Source: Acinetobacter lwoffii (lineage in GTDB: Bacteria > Pseudomonadota > Gammaproteobacteria > Pseudomonadales > Moraxellaceae). Taken from it: a DNA stretch of 64,000 nucleotides. Positions 1-12,972 of the stretch are shown piece by piece. The DNA lies in NCBI RefSeq assembly GCF_019048525.1, contig NZ_CP077369.1, positions 868,001 to 932,000 of the forward strand, in the 5' to 3' direction. How positions within the stretch are numbered: the first letter of the stretch is position 1; each line of letters opens with the position of its first letter. The position numbers and the translations under genes are program-made. The notes beneath the pieces are model-generated. The model searched no databases and was not told the DNA's origin. It worked only from the letters and a program-made list of their open reading frames with translations.

Positions 1-165
1 GAAGGTGCACATTTGCATCTTTACAATAAGTCAGAGCGCGAAGGCCGCAAGATTGGTCACATTACCCTGATGCCAAATGACAGCGCGCAATTGTCTGTAC
101 TTTGCCGCCAACTGGCGAAAATTTTACCGAATCCATTGGCATTGAGCGAAGATATGACCATCTAG
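1..165 (+). CDS. purK: PurK C-terminal fragment (5-(carboxyamino)imidazole ribonucleotide synthase)
   Basis: The window opens inside this gene; only the last 54 codons are present, ending in TAG at 163-165. The tail reads as an ATP-grasp PurK end: a HLYNK segment, then GRKIGHITL, which matches the conserved 'GRKxGH' strand near the end of PurK proteins. PurK carboxylates aminoimidazole ribonucleotide with ATP and bicarbonate in purine synthesis, usually paired with PurE just upstream (outside the window). Assignment rests on this short motif, so a related ATP-grasp enzyme is possible but less likely. Confidence 0.8.
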   Translation, partial: EGAHLHLYNKSEREGRKIGHITLMPNDSAQLSVLCRQLAKILPNPLALSEDMTI

Positions 166-182
166 GCTTTAACTTGCTGATA

Positions 183-214
183 AAAAAAGCGATCACTTCG
201 GTGATCGCTTTTTT
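183..214 (+). terminator. Rho-independent terminator after purK
   Basis: A perfect stem AAGCGATCAC / GTGATCGCTT closes on a TTCG tetraloop and runs into a T tract. It lies 18 bp after the purK stop. The flanking A and T runs could make it work in both directions. Confidence 0.9.
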
Positions 215-368
215 ATTTGTCTGCTTTCAGGCATGATTGCGCCTCTTCAAAAATACCTGCCATTGGTCGGATCAGTTTTTAAATCAATTGCTTATAAACT
301 GATCAATTGAGTATAAATATACCAATTCAATAAAATCTTATTTACCGCTGAATTTTGTCATATTCATT

Positions 369-800
369 TGTGGATAAGCCTAAAATCAAAGTTTGAATTT
401 AAAACTGGAAAGTGGTTTTGAATTTAAATTCATAAAAACAAATTCGAATTTAAATCGGACTTTGAATTTAAACTTGCGCTTTTAAATTCAAAAAAATATG
501 AATTCAAATTTAAAACTGGATAAATAAATTCAAAGTTTTGAATTTAAAAATATTAGCCCATTATTTAAATGAATTTAAAAGAAAAACTAGTGTAATTAGA
601 GCATGTTGATGATCGAGAGTCGCTTTTCCTGAAACAAGTTATCCCCAGTAATTTTTAAATTTAAAACTGATTGCAAGTGTTTTGAATTTGAATTTAAAAA
701 TCCCGCTGATTTGAATTTAAATCAGGCTTGTGGATAACTCATGTTTAAATTTAAAGATTACAAAATGAATTTAAAAGTGTAGGAATTATGGATTTAAATT
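369..800. repeat. AT-rich intergenic array of GAATTTAAA-type repeats with DnaA-box-like sites
   Basis: The purK-mltB gap holds no convincing gene but is full of one motif. GAATTTAAA (or its complement) occurs at 395, 420 (as the palindrome GAATTTAAATTC), 446, 464, 481, 540, 571, 690, 713 and 767. AAATTTAAA or TTTAAATTTAAA variants lie at 506, 654 and 744. AATTTAAAACTG recurs three times. Two perfect DnaA-box 9-mers TGTGGATAA (369-377, 729-737) bracket the array, and a one-mismatch box TTATCCCCA is at 639-647. An AT-rich iterated region with DnaA boxes resembles an origin or a DnaA-titration site. The function is inference; no dnaA gene is in the window. Confidence 0.75.
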
Positions 801-878
801 TACGCATTGGCGCTTTAATTTTCATCATGAGCTGCTAAGGTAGAAACATAATTCAAAATCTAAATACTCAAGGGTCTT

Positions 879-2171
879 ATGCAACGGCTTGCACTTTTTA
901 TTGGTTCTGTGGTCTTGGCTGCTTCACAGGCACAGGCTGAACTTATTATTAATGGTCAACGTGTCACGCCGACTGATTTGACCTCTAGTTCAAATATCCC
1001 GAATTATGCCTCCCAAAATAATTTTCAAAACTGTCTCGCCAATTTGCGCAGTCAAGCTGTTGCTAGAGGTGTAAGCGGCAGTACCTATGATCGTTATACC
1101 CAAAACTTAAGCCCTGATTATTCAGTGATTGAACGCCTGAATTACCAGCCTGAATTTTCTACCCCAATTTGGGATTATCTGTCTGGTTTGGTGGATGAAG
1201 AACGGGTTCAGCTCGGCCGGCAAAAATTACAGCAACATCGTGAGGTGCTCAATCGTGTTGCTGCCACCTATGGTATACCTGCAGAAACGGTAGTTGCGGT
1301 ATGGGGTGTCGAAAGTAATTTTGGTGATATTTCGGGGAAATATCCTTTATTACAGGCTTTAGGAACTTTGAGCTGTGAAGGTCGTCGCCAGAGTTATTTC
1401 CGTGGTGAGTTTTTTACCACTATGAAACTGTTACAGCGTGGCGATGTGCGTGAAGAACAATTAAAGGGTTCCTGGGCAGGCGCATTTGGTCATACCCAGT
1501 TTATGCCATCGACTTATGATGAGCTTGCAGTTGATTTTGATGGTGATGGCCGACGTGATCTAGTTTCGAGCATTCCGGATGCACTCGCATCAACTGCCAA
1601 CTTTTTAAGCAAGCGCGGCTGGCAGAGCGGACAACCTTGGGGTTTTGAAGTCAAGATCCCTCAAGGCATGTCGGTTTCCGATGAAGGCCGAAGAAATAAA
1701 AAATCCTTGAGGAGTTGGATTAATCAAGGTGTAGTTCGTGCCGATGGTTCGGCATTGGTTCAAGGAAATTTATCGCAATCTTCTCAGGCCGGATTGCTTG
1801 CACCTGCAGGCCCGAGTGGTCCAGTATTTTTGGTATTTAAAAACTTTGATGCCATTTATAGCTATAACGCGGCAGAAAGTTATGCCTTGGCGATTGCGCA
1901 TTTATCCGATCGCCTGCAAGGTAAAGGTAGCTTTACGGCCACATGGCCTACTGATGATCCGGGAACTTCTCGTGCAGAACGTCGTGAGATCCAGCAATTT
2001 TTATTGAATCGAGGTTATGACATTGGTGCGGTGGATGGCCTGATTGGAGATAAAACCCGGCAGGCGATTCGTCAGGAACAGCAGCGTTTAGGCTTAAGTC
2101 CGACAGGTCGTGCCGGTCAGCAGATTTTGCGGGCCTTTAGAAATGAAAATGCCAAACGCATGATGCAATAA
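879..2171 (+). CDS. mltB: MltB-family lytic murein transglycosylase with peptidoglycan-binding domain
   Basis: The 430-residue protein cleaves the MurNAc-GlcNAc bond of peptidoglycan to leave 1,6-anhydroMurNAc. Residues 1-20 form a signal peptide (hydrophobic core, AQA cleavage region) with no lipobox cysteine, so it is predicted to be soluble in the periplasm. The SLT_2/MltB-type catalytic domain covers roughly residues 35-345 and contains VWGVESNFG with the likely catalytic Glu145, plus GHTQFMPS. A PG_binding_1 domain fills about 365-425. ATG 879 has AGGG a few bases upstream and starts the signal peptide exactly. It stands alone between terminators. Orthology to E. coli MltB itself is less certain than the family. 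Confidence 0.9.
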   Translation: MQRLALFIGSVVLAASQAQAELIINGQRVTPTDLTSSSNIPNYASQNNFQNCLANLRSQAVARGVSGSTYDRYTQNLSPDYSVIERLNYQPEFSTPIWDYLSGLVDEERVQLGRQKLQQHREVLNRVAATYGIPAETVVAVWGVESNFGDISGKYPLLQALGTLSCEGRRQSYFRGEFFTTMKLLQRGDVREEQLKGSWAGAFGHTQFMPSTYDELAVDFDGDGRRDLVSSIPDALASTANFLSKRGWQSGQPWGFEVKIPQGMSVSDEGRRNKKSLRSWINQGVVRADGSALVQGNLSQSSQAGLLAPAGPSGPVFLVFKNFDAIYSYNAAESYALAIAHLSDRLQGKGSFTATWPTDDPGTSRAERREIQQFLLNRGYDIGAVDGLIGDKTRQAIRQEQQRLGLSPTGRAGQQILRAFRNENAKRMMQ

Positions 2172-2186
2172 AGAATATTGAAAACG

Positions 2187-2219
2187 GAAAAAGGTCTGCA
2201 TGAATGCAAACCTTTTTTT
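2187..2219 (+). terminator. Terminator after mltB
   Basis: A stem AAAAGGT-TGCAT pairs with ATGCA-ACCTTTTT across a GA loop (one bulge) and ends in seven T. It follows the mltB stop by about 15 bp and faces the convergent anmK gene. Confidence 0.8.
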
Positions 2220-2275
2220 GATGACTGTTTTTGAGTAGCTATATAGTTATGCAAGATAATAGTAATTCGCTGAAC

Positions 2276-3403
2276 TTAAACAGCAGTAATGGTGCCGAGG
2301 ACGCGATAGCCAGCAGCACCAGTGACTGCAGGTAGGTTGCCATTCAGTTGATTCATAAAACGCATGGCCAGCCAGGCAAAGGCGGTGGCTTCTACCCAGG
2401 TTGGACTGAGGCCCAGATCGGCGGTAGTCTGTACACTCCATTCATGTTTACGTAAACGCCAGCGCAACTGCTCCAGTAAATGTGAGTTATAGGCACCACC
2501 ACCGCAAACAAAAACCTGTCCGGTATCCATGCCAGAACGGTAAATGGCTTTTTTAATGGCACGGGTGGTGAGCTTTAATAAAGTCGCCTGTACATTTTCC
2601 GGAGTATCTTCCAGTTCATCGTATTGCAAGTCATTGCGCCAGTCGGCAATCTGTTCATCCAGCCACTCTAGGTTGAAATCTTCACGACCGGTACTTTTGG
2701 GAGGCTCTTTGGAGAAGAATTCGTGTGACTGCAAGCGATCAAGCAAACTGCGAATCGGGGTGCCATAGGCTGCCCAGTTACCATTTTCATCAAAAGGCTG
2801 ACCGGTATAACGGGAACACCAAGCATCCATCAAGATATTGGCCGGTCCGGTATCAAAACCATATACCTCTTCAGGCTTGCCGGCAGGCAGCAGGCTGACA
2901 TTGGCAATGCCACCTAGGTTTAAAATTACCCGGTGAATGCTGTCATGCTGGAAAATATCCTGATGAAATGCCGGAACTAAAGGTGCTCCCTGACCACCTG
3001 CCGCCAGATCACGACGACGGAAATCTGAAATCACCGGAATCTGGGTAATTTCAGTAATGATGTTCGGGTCACCAATTTGCAGGGTGAAGCCATGTTCAGG
3101 ACGATGCCGGATAGTCTGGCCATGCGAGCCAATCGCCTTAATTCTGGATTTATCCAGGTTATTTTTTTCAATCAACGTATTAATACCATGACCAATCATT
3201 TGTGCCAGTGCAACATCAGCCTTGCCCATGCGGTCAATTTCATTGTCATCCGGCAAGGTCAGTGCCATCAGCTCATCCCGAAGGTCAGGATCAAATGCCA
3301 AAGTGAGTGTGGCATGAAGCTGGAGTGGATCAAAAGAAGCAGCAACAATATCGACACCATCCATGCTCGTGCCGGTCATTACCCCAATATAGATCGCTGT
3401 CAT
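2276..3403 (-). CDS. anmK: Anhydro-N-acetylmuramic acid kinase
   Basis: AnmK phosphorylates and opens 1,6-anhydroMurNAc to MurNAc-6-phosphate in peptidoglycan recycling. The start is placed at the ATG giving MTAIYIGVMTGTSMDGVD, because GxMSGTSxDG at the N-terminus is the ATP-binding signature; an in-frame extension of 29 codons upstream has no family similarity. Other landmarks are GSHGQTIRHRP and GFDTGPANILMDAW, and a late FVCGGGAYN loop. Length (375 aa) is normal. It is convergent with mltB and divergent from tyrS. Together with AmpD and MupP elsewhere in the window it makes up much of the recycling pathway. Confidence 0.95.
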   Translation of the reverse strand: MTAIYIGVMTGTSMDGVDIVAASFDPLQLHATLTLAFDPDLRDELMALTLPDDNEIDRMGKADVALAQMIGHGINTLIEKNNLDKSRIKAIGSHGQTIRHRPEHGFTLQIGDPNIITEITQIPVISDFRRRDLAAGGQGAPLVPAFHQDIFQHDSIHRVILNLGGIANVSLLPAGKPEEVYGFDTGPANILMDAWCSRYTGQPFDENGNWAAYGTPIRSLLDRLQSHEFFSKEPPKSTGREDFNLEWLDEQIADWRNDLQYDELEDTPENVQATLLKLTTRAIKKAIYRSGMDTGQVFVCGGGAYNSHLLEQLRWRLRKHEWSVQTTADLGLSPTWVEATAFAWLAMRFMNQLNGNLPAVTGAAGYRVLGTITAV

Positions 3404-3483
3404 GGTTATTCTTAAGCCTGCAATATGCTGAAAAAGTGTTAGTATATCGCACAAATTGAGTAACTGATGTATTGGATTTTGTG

Positions 3484-4698
3484 ATGTCAAATTTCCTGCC
3501 GGCTGAAGAACAACTTGCCCTCATTCAACGAGGCACCCACGAAATTATTTCTGAAGAAGACCTTCTCAAGAAATTAAAATTGAATCGTCCATTAAAAATT
3601 AAAGCGGGTTTTGACCCGACTGCACCTGATTTGCACTTGGGCCACACGGTTCTCATTAATAAGTTAAAAGTATTCCAGGATTTGGGTCATGAAGTATTGT
3701 TTCTGATCGGTGATTATACTGCGATGATCGGTGACCCGACCGGCAAGAGCGCAACACGTCCACCATTGTCACGTGAACAGGTTTTAGAGAACGCTAAAAC
3801 ATATCAAGAACAAGTATTTAAAATTCTTGATCCCAACAAAACCAAAGTGGTGTTTAACTCGGAGTGGTTTGCGCAAAAAACTGCGGCTGATTTAATTCAA
3901 TTGGCATCACAGCAAACGGTTGCGCGTATGTTGGAGCGTGATGATTTCACCAAGCGTTATAACAATCAACAACCGATCGCGATTCATGAATTTTTGTACC
4001 CATTGGTACAAGGCTATGACTCTGTTGCGCTGGAAGCAGATGTTGAATTGGGTGGTACAGACCAAACCTTTAACCTGTTGATGGGTCGTACCTTACAAGG
4101 TCGTTATAACCAAGAAGCACAAGTCTGTATCACAGTGCCAATCCTTGAGGGTTTAGATGGCGTCAACAAGATGTCTAAATCTTTAGGTAACTATATTGGT
4201 GTATTTGATGCACCGGGCGCGATATACCAGAAAGTGCTTTCAATGCCGGATGCATTGATTGAGCGTTATTTTGATCTGCTCAGCTTTAAAACCATTGAAG
4301 AAATTCAACAGTTATTAAAAGAAGTGGCAGAAGGCCGTAATCCTCAAGAAGTGAAAAAGATTCTTGCACTGGAGCTGGTTGAGCGTTTCCATGGTGCAGA
4401 GGCGGCTGCCAATGCGCATAAAGGCGCGGGCAATATCATTACTGAAGGTGAATTACCCGAAGGTACGCCAGAAGTAACTATTTCACGTGGCGAGTTTGGT
4501 GGGGAAATCTTTATTACCTCGATTTTACGTGAAGCCGGCTTAACCAAAAATGCAGCCCAGGCTAAGGATGCATTAGGCCGTGGTGCAGTGAAAGTGGATT
4601 GGCAGACTGTAGATACGACCTATTCTGTGAAAGAGAACGTAACTTTGATTGTTCAGGCCAGTAAAAAAGCAATCGCTAAAGTCACTTTTGTTGACTAA
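3484..4698 (+). CDS. tyrS: Tyrosyl-tRNA synthetase
   Basis: This cytosolic class I synthetase charges tRNA-Tyr. It shows the HIGH-type motif as HLGH (in [10 protein letters not shown]), [12 protein letters not shown], the tyrosine-binding GGTDQ region and KMSKS, followed by a C-terminal S4 RNA-binding domain (about 335-404). The longer HLGH-containing layout is the TyrZ-like type. I start at ATG 3484 ([10 protein letters not shown]); TTG 3472 and GTG 3481 are in frame upstream. No strong Shine-Dalgarno is visible for any of them. The 80-bp gap to anmK must carry divergent promoters. Confidence 0.96.
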   Translation: MSNFLPAEEQLALIQRGTHEIISEEDLLKKLKLNRPLKIKAGFDPTAPDLHLGHTVLINKLKVFQDLGHEVLFLIGDYTAMIGDPTGKSATRPPLSREQVLENAKTYQEQVFKILDPNKTKVVFNSEWFAQKTAADLIQLASQQTVARMLERDDFTKRYNNQQPIAIHEFLYPLVQGYDSVALEADVELGGTDQTFNLLMGRTLQGRYNQEAQVCITVPILEGLDGVNKMSKSLGNYIGVFDAPGAIYQKVLSMPDALIERYFDLLSFKTIEEIQQLLKEVAEGRNPQEVKKILALELVERFHGAEAAANAHKGAGNIITEGELPEGTPEVTISRGEFGGEIFITSILREAGLTKNAAQAKDALGRGAVKVDWQTVDTTYSVKENVTLIVQASKKAIAKVTFVD

Positions 4699-4718
4699 AA
4701 AACGGATAAGTTATTGAA

Positions 4719-4747
4719 ATAAAAGCAGGCTTCGGTCTGCTTTTTTT
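4719..4747 (+). terminator. Terminator after tyrS
   Basis: The stem AAAAGCAG-GC / GTCTGCTTTT has a TTCG tetraloop and seven T, 20 bp past the tyrS stop. Confidence 0.9.
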
Positions 4748-4927
4748 GTTGATGTTCTATATTTAAAAATCAAATAAGTAAAGTCAAAAAAAACCCTATG
4801 AAAACAAGAGTTAATTTTTCCCAAATCACTTGCTTTTCATCTTTATTATGTATAGGATTTATTCATCTAGAGAATTCGTTTAGAGCATCTAGAGGGTAGT
4901 AAAAATAATAGTACTCCACAACTGAGA

Positions 4928-4953
4928 AGTCTCTTTTCCAAGAGGCTCTTTTT
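4928..4953 (+). terminator. Hairpin with T tract in the tyrS-5230 gap
   Basis: AGTCTCTT pairs with AAGAGGCT (one G-T pair) around TTCC and is followed by CTTTTT. It terminates nothing annotated: tyrS already has its own terminator 180 bp earlier. It may end a short unannotated RNA starting near 4860. Confidence 0.5.
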
Positions 4954-5050
4954 AAAAGCTTTAAAGCGAATAACTATAATAATGACATAATGGATCGGGT
5001 AAAGATTCAATTCTAAGGAGGAGATTTTGGGAGAGATCTCTTCCTTTTTT
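4951..5050 (+). ncRNA. Candidate short RNA: promoter-like site followed by an orphan terminator
   Basis: TTTAAA (4951-4956) and TATAAT (4975-4980) lie 18 bp apart. About 35 bp further on is an 11-bp stem, AAGGAGGAGAT (5015-5025) with ATCTCTTCCTT (5036-5046), running into six T. That would give an RNA of about 65 nt. One stem arm carries AAGGAGG, a Shine-Dalgarno-like string. No open reading frame of note follows it. It could also be the leader of the 5230 gene with an attenuator. Confidence 0.4.
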
Positions 5051-5229
5051 ATTTATTCTGATTGCGTAATCAAAATATAAATCTGCATGCCTACTCTTCT
5101 TGTTGAACAACTAAACTTAAAATTAATCAGCAAATCGAACTTAGGTGAATGACCTCTAAGGGTGAGTTCATTTCAATTGACTCCAAAAGAAAAGTGCAAA
5201 ACATAAAAAATTAAAGCAGAGGTGATTGA

Positions 5230-5523
5230 ATGTATCGCTTTCCAACAGAAGATATTTTTGATGAACAGATCGATTGCATATTACGGTTCTTATTTGAATA
5301 CCAGCCGGTCGAACAAAAACAGCAACTCTATGGATCTGTCTATACTTTATTTATGCAGCTTGATCTGGCCGCGCATTACTTTTTATTTTCCCTGATTGAA
5401 GAGCAGTTACCGCGACGCGCGAAATTATTCTTTATTGCCGAGGATTATCAGGGTAAGAAAGACATGACTGTAGAGGTCATGCAACATTGGCGTGGACAGC
5501 AACAGCAGGAAAAAGTCGCTTAA
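5230..5523 (+). CDS. Conserved hypothetical protein, 97 aa
   Basis: I do not recognise this protein. It reads as a mostly helical, cytosolic protein with no signal peptide, no membrane segment and no cysteine pair; a hydrophobic middle (about 33-60, LYGSVYTLFMQLDLAAHYFLFSLI) suggests a packed helical core. A GAGGTGA Shine-Dalgarno lies 6-8 bp before ATG 5230, supporting translation. It sits alone between tyrS and the rrn operon. No function can be inferred from its neighbours. Confidence 0.7.
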   Translation: MYRFPTEDIFDEQIDCILRFLFEYQPVEQKQQLYGSVYTLFMQLDLAAHYFLFSLIEEQLPRRAKLFFIAEDYQGKKDMTVEVMQHWRGQQQQEKVA

Positions 5524-5604
5524 TGCAAAATAACAGACTTTATCTTCTATATATAAGTGATCTACGCATGGTCTTGGGATTCGAAAAACTAAAAATGAAT
5601 ACCT

Positions 5605-5678
5605 CTGCTATATAGCAGCCTAAAAATAGGCTTTTATAAAAGCCTTGTACGTAAAAAATAACTCATCAATTGAGGAGT
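5605..5678. repeat. Cluster of three palindromes upstream of the rrn operon
   Basis: CTGCTATATAGCAG (5605-5618) and AGGCTTTTATAAAAGCCT (5628-5645) are perfect palindromes. ACTCATCAATTGAGGAGT (5661-5678) matches its own complement at 16 of 18 positions. The middle one could fold as a terminator for the 5230 gene, but it has no clear T tract. The rest of 5524-5960 is AT-rich with no gene seen. Confidence 0.6.
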
Positions 5679-5963
5679 CTAGGATTTAGATCAGTTTATT
5701 GGACGAGATAGAATAATTTTGGTTTTCTTTTGATGAGCTAATTTAAATAAAAGATAAGATTTGAATGTCAAAAGGCTAAAAATACTGTTTTAAATATTAT
5801 TGTGATAGTTTTTAGGTCTAAATGAATTTTCAGTTATAAAAATAAAATGACGTGTTTAGTGGGTTTATTGCATAAAAACGCTTAAAAATTAGATAAAAAA
5901 GCGATTTTTCAGTAATTTTTGTAGAAAAAAAAGACATACGTGAAAAATATAGTGAATTGGGGG

Positions 5964-5991
5964 TTGCAATGATTCTGAAATCCTCTAGAAT
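5964..5991 (+). promoter_or_regulatory. Likely rrn operon promoter
   Basis: TTGCAA (5964-5969) and TAGAAT (5986-5991) are spaced 16 bp, just ahead of a leader of about 260 nt before 16S. AT-rich DNA upstream could act as an UP element. It is the best -35/-10 pair in the leader region; additional promoters are possible. Confidence 0.7.
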
Positions 5992-6108
5992 GCACCCATA
6001 CCGACGAGATAGACGGAAACGAACGAAGCAGAATGGCGGAGTTGTTGAGTTTATCGAAGTCCAGCTTCTGGCACTGACGAGGTGTTAGAAAGATCATTAA
6101 GAGATTAT

Positions 6109-6134
6109 GAAGAACAACTTGTGTGGATTTTTAC
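6109..6134 (+). other. 5' arm of the 16S rRNA processing stem
   Basis: This leader stretch (beginning GAAGAACAACTTG) is nearly complementary to 7815-7842, just after 16S. The two arms flank the 16S gene and would pair in the primary transcript to form the RNase III processing stem. Confidence 0.75.
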
Positions 6135-6258
6135 TGGTTGATTGATCGAAATTATTTTCATTGATTGATGGTAGAAATTACTCGAAGTTTATTTGAGAAA
6201 TATTTGTCAGAAAATTGATGAGCCAAGATTGGTGTCCTTTAAGGCACTACATAGTATT

Positions 6259-7796
<1,538 letters not shown>

Positions 7797-7856
7797 ACGA
7801 AAGATTGACGATTGGTAAGAATCCACAACAAGTTGTTCTTCATACGATGTATCTGA

Positions 7857-7933
<77 letters not shown>

Positions 7934-7978
7934 CTATCTGACTACAGAAGAAAAGATACATTGACTTATTGATAAGCT

Positions 7979-8054
7979 GGGGACTTAGCTTAGTTGGTAG
8001 AGCGCCTGCTTTGCACGCAGGAGGTCAGGAGTTCGACTCTCCTAGTCTCCACCA
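7979..8054 (+). tRNA. alaT: tRNA-Ala (TGC)
   Basis: This 76-nt cloverleaf begins GGGGACTTAGC and ends in an encoded CCA. The anticodon TGC is at 8012-8014 and the T arm reads GTTCGACTC. It lies 45 bp after tRNA-Ile in the rrn spacer. Confidence 0.98.
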
Positions 8055-8503
8055 TACATTCCTACGGAATGTATAAAGACAAAAGCTAATAAATAGACAA
8101 TCAGTTGATTGTTAGTTTAGTCCTTAAGCGATCAAGTGATGAGATCCTAGAGATTAACAAGTACAAGCGTTATGATACGCGCACTTGATAATCTCTGTGA
8201 TTTATCACAGTTTCCTGACCTGACGAAGGCTGGAAAAATCATTAACAGAATATATTTGAGTTGAAATAATTTGTTCAAACTCGTTTTTAAGATCAACACT
8301 AACAGTGATTTATTACTGTGATGTGAAGATTAAGGAAATGAGTTCTAGCGAAATTAACTGAATCAAGCGTTTTGGTATATGAATCTAATTGAAGCTGTAC
8401 GGTGCTTAAGTGCACAAACGCCAACTGTATGAGCGTGATGAGAAATCATCACAATCTGTTGCTTATCCCACTTGTAAGGATAAACGACTGTTTGGGGTTG
8501 TAT
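8055..8503 (+). other. rrn spacer between tRNA-Ala and 23S
   Basis: No gene is seen in these 449 bp. The last part (about 8485-8510, CGACTGTTTGGGGTTG and on) is complementary to 11389-11415 after 23S, giving the RNase III stem that frees 23S rRNA. Confidence 0.7.
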
Positions 8504-11398
<2,895 letters not shown>

Positions 11399-11589
11399 AC
11401 AACACCCAAACAGTTGTTGTACGAAGCTCGATTGATTCGATATTAAGCAAAGTGACTTGATTTAGTTACGCTAAACGAACAAACTACTGCAACTCAGATA
11501 TACCTGTTAATAACTCATTTGACGAAAGCTAGGCTAGCGAAGTGAAAACAACGCCCATAAGACCCAAGCAAATAGTCATAAACAGTTGT

Positions 11590-11704
11590 GCTGGCGACCA
11601 TAGCAAGAGTGAACCACCTGATCCCTTCCCGAACTCAGAAGTGAAACCTCTTAGCGCTGATGGTAGTGTGGGGTTACCCATGTGAGAGTAAGTCATCGCC
11701 AGCT
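11590..11704 (+). rRNA. rrf: 5S ribosomal RNA
   Basis: The 115-nt gene has complementary ends (GCTGGCGA at the start, TCGCCAGC at the end) and the conserved CCGAACTCAGAAGTGAAAC segment. It follows 23S by about 190 bp. Confidence 0.97.
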
Positions 11705-11713
11705 CATTATTCG

Positions 11714-11750
11714 AAAATCCTCCTCCGCATACGCAGAGGGGGATTTTTTT
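11714..11750 (+). terminator. rrn operon terminator
   Basis: AAAATCCTCCTC pairs with GAGGGGGATTTT (one G-T pair) across CGCATACGCA, followed by a long T tract. It ends the ribosomal operon 50 bp before the IS element. Confidence 0.9.
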
Positions 11751-11799
11751 ATGTGCAAAAATTATAAATAAAACTTCAAAATTAACTTGTTTTATAGTT

Positions 11800-12873
11800 G
11801 GCGGATTCAAGCGGCAAGTGCAACAGTATAAAAACCAGCCATAACTTCACTCGGTGTATACCAACCTAGTGTTTTTCTAGGACGATGGTTGAGTGCAAAT
11901 TCTATCTGCTCTATTTGTTCGTTTGACACGCCATCAAACGATGATGATTTTGGCAGATATTGACGGATTAAACCATTCGTATTTTCATTTCTAGCTCGCT
12001 GAATAGACTTGTAAGGATCAGCAAAATACGTCTCTATGCCAGCATCAGTAATTCTTTTGTGTTCGGAAAATTCTTTGCCATTATCAAATGTCACACTATA
12101 AGCATGGCTCATTTGTAAACGATCTAATGCACAAGTAATCGTTTGAGAGGATGCTCTTGTTGGCCCTAAATGAACAATATGTACATACAGGCTCTTTCGA
12201 TCAACGAGAGTCAATAAAGCACCTTTATGATGTTTACCAATCACCGTGTCACCTTCGAAATCTCCTAAACGTTGTCGTTGATCAATGACCTGGTGTCGGC
12301 AGTGAATACTTGTTTTATCAATGATTTGACCCCTACGATCCGTGTTTTTGTAACCGCGTTTTCGATATTTCTTCTGATGCCTTAAATGTAGATGAAGTTT
12401 ACCGCCTTTTGATTTATCTTGATAAATGTACTGGTAAATCCACTCATGTGAAGGTACATCCAGCCAACCGCGTTGTGTTAAAGCACCTGAAATTTGTTCG
12501 GGTGACCAGTCCAAACCAATCAAATAATCAATATAAGCGAAGGCAAATGCTGTCATTGATGATGAAGGACGGTAGCGTCTTTGACTTGCAAATTTAGCTG
12601 CCTGTTGAGCTCTATATCCACGTTGCCCAGTATTTCTTTTTAATTCACGGTAGATGGTTGATCGTGAACGTCCTAATTCCCGAGCAAGGGTAGCGATTGA
12701 ACTTTTACTTTTCAAAGTAGCATAAATTTCGTATCTTTCATCTTGAGAAAGTTGGGTGTATTTCTTCATTGTGTGCTTTCCAATTGCGAGTTGAAAAAGT
12801 CTAATGATTCTATGAATACACCTAACTTTTTCAACTAACTACAAATGTGTTGCACTTGGGATTTGAATCTGCG
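11800..12873 (-). mobile_element. IS30-family insertion sequence, 1074 bp
   Basis: The left end (from 11800) and right end (to 12873) form imperfect inverted repeats of about 27 bp: both contain GATTCAA, then four variable bases, then CAAGTGCAACA. The outermost base does not match. The 3-bp flanks are identical: GTT at 11797-11799 and GTT at 12874-12876, as expected for an IS30-type target duplication. One full-length transposase gene fills the element and its last codons lie inside the left repeat. It looks intact, and the matching GTT flanks suggest it has not rearranged since it inserted. Confidence 0.9.
11807..12769 (-). CDS. IS30-family transposase
   Basis: The 320-residue transposase starts with a helix-turn-helix (about 6-50: LSQDERYEIYATLKSK, LARELGRSRSTIYREL) that binds the terminal repeats. 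The DDE catalytic core follows: first Asp in GDFEGDTVIG, second in TFDNGKEF, and the Glu in ARNENTNGLIRQYLP. These are the IS30 positions. The reading frame is undisturbed and full-length, so the enzyme may be active. Confidence 0.95.
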   Translation of the reverse strand: MKKYTQLSQDERYEIYATLKSKSSIATLARELGRSRSTIYRELKRNTGQRGYRAQQAAKFASQRRYRPSSSMTAFAFAYIDYLIGLDWSPEQISGALTQRGWLDVPSHEWIYQYIYQDKSKGGKLHLHLRHQKKYRKRGYKNTDRRGQIIDKTSIHCRHQVIDQRQRLGDFEGDTVIGKHHKGALLTLVDRKSLYVHIVHLGPTRASSQTITCALDRLQMSHAYSVTFDNGKEFSEHKRITDAGIETYFADPYKSIQRARNENTNGLIRQYLPKSSSFDGVSNEQIEQIEFALNHRPRKTLGWYTPSEVMAGFYTVALAA

Positions 12874-12972
12874 GTTTTTAAAATGTATCTATTTACCTTT
12901 CTCTGCTGAATTTACATTATAAATTCTGTATCTTGATGTTAATTTGAACAATAAATCAGTATGGAGAAGATA

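Noticed and set aside
1738..2007. An 89-codon frame inside mltB
   Set aside because: It overlaps the well-supported mltB frame and has no ribosome site.
11529..11810. A 93-codon minus-strand frame over 5S and the IS edge
   Set aside because: It runs across 5S rRNA, the rrn terminator and the IS end, so it cannot be a real gene.
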